DNA of 64,000 nucleotides from Lentisphaerota bacterium (lineage in GTDB: Bacteria; Verrucomicrobiota; Lentisphaeria; Victivallales; Victivallaceae). Positions 60,894 to 64,000 of this stretch are shown one piece after another (the first letter of the stretch is position 1; every line of letters begins with the position of its first letter). A program made the position numbers and the translations under genes. The notes below the pieces were generated by a model. It saw nothing but the letters and a program-made list of their open reading frames with translations, was not told the origin of the DNA and searched no databases. The stretch is taken from NCBI GenBank assembly GCA_015061685.1, contig SUWD01000001.1, forward strand, positions 274,356 through 338,355, in the 5' to 3' direction.

Positions 60894-61823
60894 TTATTTT
60901 CTCCTTATGATTTTGCGGGGAAGAGTGGAGCACGCATATTCGGCATCCGCCTCGGACATCCCGCAGAAATTGATCAGATTATCGTAAATCCGGTTCATGG
61001 TAACAAGACTTCCGGTGAGTTTATCAGTATCGGCTATATAAAGCGCTCCATTACGGACATCGAATTCCGCCGAAGTCCCGACTGAATCGGGAAAGCTCAA
61101 ACGCTTCCCCGGCATTCCGGTTGCAGCACAGCCATCCGTAATGGCTATGAATCGCTCCCTCCCCTTGGCACGCCAAACCGTTTTCACCAGTTTAGGATTC
61201 ACATGCACTCCATCGCAGATCATCTCCACGGTCAAGCGATCATCCGCAAGAATATCAAGAAACGGCCCATCGGTAAAGTACACTCCATCCTCATTCTTAA
61301 GTGCTCCTTCCCCATTATTGCAGAAATGCGTGATTGAACTTACCCCTGCGGAAACAGCATCTTTCAAAACCTCTGGAGAACAACAAAAATGTCCCGCCGA
61401 AACATTGATCCCTTCAGAAGCAAAATATTCAATTACCGGCAATGCCCCTGTGAGTTCCGGTGCAACCGTTATAATTTTGATAATCTCCTGCCCGGCGGCG
61501 ACCAGACGTTTTGCCTCTTTGAGAGATGGTCTCGCCAAAAGAGATTCTGTCATGCCACCTGCCACGCGGACGAATGGCCCTTCCAGATACACACCTGCCA
61601 GTTGAGCGCCCGGCAACGGCTCATCCGCCATCAGATTGCGGCAAAACTCCAAACATTGCACCAGATTATCAATCGGTGCAGCGGAAAAAGTTGCCAGAAA
61701 AGCATCCGTATCTCCGGTCTCTTTCAAAAATATGGAGATTTCTTCATAGGCTTTACGGTCAAGTTCGATAGTCTTGTGTCCGATGCAGCCGTGAAAATGA
61801 TATTCAAAAAGTTGTTTTTTCAT
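60894..61823 (-). CDS. N-acetylglucosamine-6-phosphate deacetylase-like amidohydrolase
   Basis: A 309-residue NagA-family amidohydrolase, about 70 residues shorter than E. coli NagA because the N-terminal beta-sandwich is reduced (MKKQLFEYHFHGCIGH). Conserved: LEGPFVRVAGG (metal Glu), INVSAGHFCCSPEV, SITHFCNNGEG (metal His), EMICDGVHVNPKLV, FIAITDGCAATGMP with the catalytic Asp. It would deacetylate a GlcNAc-6-phosphate-like compound. First gene of the minus-strand operon, divergent from the GntR/LacI-type regulator at 61980. The usual partner nagB is absent from the window. Confidence 0.82.
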   Translation of the reverse strand: MKKQLFEYHFHGCIGHKTIELDRKAYEEISIFLKETGDTDAFLATFSAAPIDNLVQCLEFCRNLMADEPLPGAQLAGVYLEGPFVRVAGGMTESLLARPSLKEAKRLVAAGQEIIKIITVAPELTGALPVIEYFASEGINVSAGHFCCSPEVLKDAVSAGVSSITHFCNNGEGALKNEDGVYFTDGPFLDILADDRLTVEMICDGVHVNPKLVKTVWRAKGRERFIAITDGCAATGMPGKRLSFPDSVGTSAEFDVRNGALYIADTDKLTGSLVTMNRIYDNLINFCGMSEADAEYACSTLPRKIIRRK

Positions 61824-61869
61824 TCACTAAACATTTTAGATATGTTACTATTTTTCGACATTTCAACTT

Positions 61870-61898
61870 AATATATAACGCAATTACGATTTTTTCAA
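61870..61898 (-). promoter_or_regulatory. Promoter of the catabolic operon
   Basis: Minus strand TTGAAA, 17 bases, TATATT, 47 bases before the NagA-like start. An inverted pair CTATTTTTC / GAAAAATAG flanks it and could be an operator. Confidence 0.72.
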
Positions 61899-61927
61899 CA
61901 TTATCCATAGAAAAATAGCAATAAATC

Positions 61928-61956
61928 TTGACATACCTACTTTTTGGGTGTATATT
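61928..61956 (+). promoter_or_regulatory. Promoter of the GntR/LacI-type regulator
   Basis: TTGACA (61928-61933), 17 bases, TATATT (61951-61956), 24 bases before ATG 61980, followed by AAGGAGG. Confidence 0.8.
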
Positions 61957-61979
61957 ATATCACACAAGGAGGCTTTACC

Positions 61980-63008
61980 ATGATCAGTGAAAAAATATAC
62001 CGGATTTTGAAAAAAAGAATCGCAGATGGAATCTATGCACCAGGATCCCGTTTCCCCTCGGAAGACACGCTCCTGTTGGAGTTCAGTGTCAGCAAGGTAA
62101 CAATCAATAAAATCGTTTCAAAACTGGTAAATGAGGAATTGCTGGTCCGCGGTGTCCGCGGTGCAGGAACCAGGGTTGCCCAACAAATCTTCCGTCCCGC
62201 CGGACATATTGCATTCATTGGGAAACTGAATGCTTTTACCATGGAAATTTTAAGGGGAGTGCAGAAAGAGTGTCTCCATCAGCACCTTTTTCCGGTTGTT
62301 TTCAGCCCGGAAGCAGATGAATTGACGTTTTGTCTGTCCACCATGAACAAAAAAAATGTTTTGGGGATCATTACCGTCGGTTACGGGATTATCAAAACTC
62401 CGGATGGACTCCCAACGGTCTGTTTGGACTACAACTTACCGCATCAACTCTCGGATGAGTCAATATCTTTCATCTCCAGCGACAATTTCAGCGGCGGCAA
62501 AAACATGATCCGTGAAGTATTGAAAAGAGGTCATCGTGAAATTGCGATTTTCAGTTCGGAGCGTTTTGTTTTAAGCAAGGATGCCCCAGTAGCTCCACGA
62601 ATCTCCGGCTTTTACGCAGCTCTCCAGGAGGCCGGATATTCTGATTTTGCGGAACGCACTTTTTATGGAATGCCGAATTCTTTGCCGGATGCAAAAAACT
62701 GCCTGTCATCGATTTTGGACAAATATCCAAATGTTAGTATTATCTGTACCGATTCTGACCACAGTGCGGAACTTCTTCACAAAGCAGCCAAAAGCATGAA
62801 TATCTCATGTCCCGGCAAAATCGCTTTGACCGGCTTCGGAAATGTGAGTAATCTTGAGATTGCCTCTGTAAACCAACATCCCGATCGTCAGGGGCAACTT
62901 GCAGTACGGAGAATTGTAACGCTGCAAAATAATAATGCGGAAACCAATGAAAAAGATGTGGAAACAGAACTGACTGGCATTGAGTTCATTCCCATTTTCA
63001 TTGAGTAA
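61980..63008 (+). CDS. AraR-type regulator: GntR DNA-binding domain with LacI-type sensor
   Basis: A 342-residue regulator. The GntR winged helix spans residues 1-65 (KIYRILKKRIADGIYAPGSRFPSEDTLLLEFSVSKVTINKIVSKLVNEELL, RGAGTRV). A LacI/periplasmic-binding-like effector domain follows (IAFIGKLNAFTMEIL, NFSGGKNMIREVLKRGHREIAIFS, PRISGFYAALQEAGY, ALTGFGNVSNLEIASVNQHPDRQGQLAVRRI). This combination is known from AraR. It probably represses the divergent operon until a sugar binds. Start ATG 61980 has an ideal AAGGAGG. Confidence 0.92.
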   Translation: MISEKIYRILKKRIADGIYAPGSRFPSEDTLLLEFSVSKVTINKIVSKLVNEELLVRGVRGAGTRVAQQIFRPAGHIAFIGKLNAFTMEILRGVQKECLHQHLFPVVFSPEADELTFCLSTMNKKNVLGIITVGYGIIKTPDGLPTVCLDYNLPHQLSDESISFISSDNFSGGKNMIREVLKRGHREIAIFSSERFVLSKDAPVAPRISGFYAALQEAGYSDFAERTFYGMPNSLPDAKNCLSSILDKYPNVSIICTDSDHSAELLHKAAKSMNISCPGKIALTGFGNVSNLEIASVNQHPDRQGQLAVRRIVTLQNNNAETNEKDVETELTGIEFIPIFIE

Positions 63009-63261
63009 CAGCACAAAGAGGGTAATGGGAACAACAATGATTTCAGTAAAATTTTCAGAATATACTATATGATAATTACCCGAACCATAGTCTTTAATTG
63101 CCTCATCGACGGTTTGTGACAAAAGTCATAATGATTGCCCGGCATTACCATCCCCTGCCGTTTTGAGGCTATTGACAACAGGTGCAATTCCGGTCTTTTT
63201 CAATTTCGTATTTCAGATTTTTATGTTTTTCTGCAGAGTTCTGTCATAAACCGTCGATGAA

Positions 63262-63480
63262 CCTTTCTTTGAAGCCAATTTGAATAAGGATGCTTACAGG
63301 GAACTGTATGATGAATGGAAAGCTGGATGTGCTTATTTGGAAGTGTACCTTGAACAATATCCTGAATTGATTTCACAACTGCCGATTTCTGAATTGTGGG
63401 TTCTTGATCCCTGGGAACGCTTGATGCTGCTCATCCGTTGCACTGAAAATGCTGCTATTATTAAGCAGACTCTTGAAGGT
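63262..63480 (+). pseudogene. Truncated gene fragment, family unknown
   Basis: An open stretch on the plus strand with no credible start (after TAA at about 63247 it reads DEPFFEAN, then LNKDAYRELYDEWKAGCAYLEVYLEQYPELISQLPISEL). The sequence is acidic and helical, resembling the W-x2-LL / QPQF-type short repeats of some hypothetical proteins. Protein-like composition ends near 63480, where a head-to-head fragment (63490-63551, minus) begins. The visible 123-codon frame beyond that point is antisense to the second fragment. Confidence 0.4.
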
Positions 63481-63489
63481 AACGATATC

Positions 63490-63551
63490 TGGGCAACCAC
63501 CTTGCCCAGCACCCGCAGGGCATCATTCAACGTCTTCTTTTCAATTCTCAT
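63490..63551 (-). pseudogene. Possible 5' fragment of a DNA clamp (DnaN-like) gene
   Basis: ATG at 63551 behind a perfect GGAGG. It encodes MRIEKKTLNDALRVLGKVVAQ, resembling the first strand-helix of DNA polymerase III beta clamps. After about 21 residues the family pattern is lost at the junction with the other fragment, although the frame stays open to 63333. Confidence 0.35.
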
Positions 63552-63589
63552 ACTTACCTCCATGAGTTTGTTAGAGTTTAAAGACAAAA

Positions 63590-63621
63590 AGCCCCGCCGA
63601 TTCCGAAGAACCGGCGAGGCT
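63590..63621 (-). terminator. Hairpin with T-run upstream of the clamp-like fragment
   Basis: Minus strand: AGCCTCGCCGG, short loop, CGGCGGGGCT, then TTTTTG. It lies 39 bases before the clamp-like start codon, so it could terminate an upstream transcript or work as an attenuator. Confidence 0.65.
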
Positions 63622-63744
63622 TATATTGATCGTGGACTTATTCCACTATAGTGATATATAACTCAAAAATTTTGATTTACATAGCAGAACTTATAATTAA
63701 AAAATCTCAATTATCATTACGTCAAATAAATAATATTAATAGTT

Positions 63745-63820
63745 TTGTGTGATATTTTTATGTGCTACAAGAGACATTTATTTGCAAACTTATGTTTGAT
63801 TTTCACAAAATATGGCACAT
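63745..63820 (+). mobile_element. Diverged remnant of the MITE-like repeat (remnant I)
   Basis: GTGTGATATTTTTATGTG ... CATTTATTTGCAAACTTATG ... TTTTCACAAAATATGGCACAT follows the order of the promoter end of copy A with many changes. No usable -35 box is left. Confidence 0.4.
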
Positions 63821-63852
63821 CACCAAAAAACAATGGATTTTTTTAATTTCAG

Positions 63853-63881
63853 TTGACAAAAAAAAATCATGGTTGTATATT
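63853..63881 (+). promoter_or_regulatory. Promoter of the right-edge GntR gene
   Basis: TTGACA (63853-63858), 17 bases, TATATT (63876-63881). The start codon at 63889 is only 7 bases beyond the -10 box. Confidence 0.7.
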
Positions 63882-63888
63882 ATTATTT

Positions 63889-64000
63889 ATGGCAGAGATT
63901 TTGAAAAAAAACATAGTTCACGTTTATGAACGCTTTGAGCAGGAAACTGAAGAGCAGATACTCAATGGTTCCCTCAAGGCGGGAGATTGTATTATCTCTG
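63889..64000 (+). CDS. GntR-family regulator, N-terminal fragment
   Basis: ATG at 63889 opens a frame that runs off the right edge: 37 residues, including VYERFEQETEEQILNGSLKAGDCIIS, the first helices of a GntR winged helix (compare the regulator at 61980, ... RIADGIYAPGSRFPS). No ribosome site precedes it, and the -10 box is 7 bases upstream, so the transcript is probably leaderless. A TTG at 63901 is an alternative start. Target unknown. Confidence 0.7.
   Translation, partial: MAEILKKNIVHVYERFEQETEEQILNGSLKAGDCIIS

Overview
The window looks like a chromosomal piece of a Lentisphaerae-type (Victivallales) bacterium. This is inference from gene content: a prepilin-like protein ending in the H-X9-DG motif (55048-55848), a DUF4838-like secreted protein at the left edge, Gfo/Idh-type oxidoreductases, and large secreted glycosidase-like proteins inside a catabolic operon. 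The cell is Gram-negative-like (RseP, lipoproteins, MurC, surface-polysaccharide genes). Promoters are very uniform: at least eighteen sites read TTGAAA/TTGACA-like, exactly 17 bases, then TATATT-like.

Layout. 1-2.4 kb: edge fragment, a small His/Pro-rich secreted protein and a Sel1-repeat protein flanked by two inverted copies of a repeat. 2.5-12.3 kb: PerR-rubrerythrin, GH3 glycosidase with an SDR, lipoprotein, dapA, MFS transporter with a homocysteine methyltransferase/MTHFR fusion, and an AAA-ATPase-like/PD-(D/E)XK protein. 12.4-23.3 kb: surface polysaccharide locus (two glycosyltransferases, two hexapeptide acyltransferases, a CDP-glycerol-transferase-like enzyme, a nucleotidyltransferase-aminotransferase fusion, an ornithine-cyclodeaminase-like protein, a ManC-type enzyme, a Gfo/Idh oxidoreductase and a UDP-sugar dehydrogenase). 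23.3-34.9 kb (minus strand): pflX-like, asp23, accC, accB, aroQ, a PP2C phosphatase, carB, hisB, folD and an AraC regulator. 35-48.4 kb: lipoproteins, rseP-ispG, the operon periplasmic protein-RNase R-D-aminoacylase, two aminotransferases and murC. 48.9-49.5 kb: an orphan phage-tail-tube-like protein and tRNA-Val. 50-63 kb: a nine-gene minus-strand catabolic operon read from a promoter divergent from a GntR/LacI-type regulator. 63-64 kb: gene fragments and the start of a second GntR regulator.

The most interesting element is an interspersed repeat with five intact copies (189-462 bp) and four remnants. It has imperfect 24-base inverted ends and no transposase gene, and four of the five copies are flanked by exact 9-base target duplications. 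It behaves like a MITE. Near one end it carries an outward sigma-70 promoter whose 17-base spacer holds the palindrome ATCAC-N7-GTGAT. Copies or remnants sit directly upstream of folD-hisB, of pflX and of the periplasmic protein-RNase R operon, so it seems to act as a mobile, possibly regulated promoter. One copy split an ancestral asp23-pflX stop/start overlap, with its target duplication preserving both genes.
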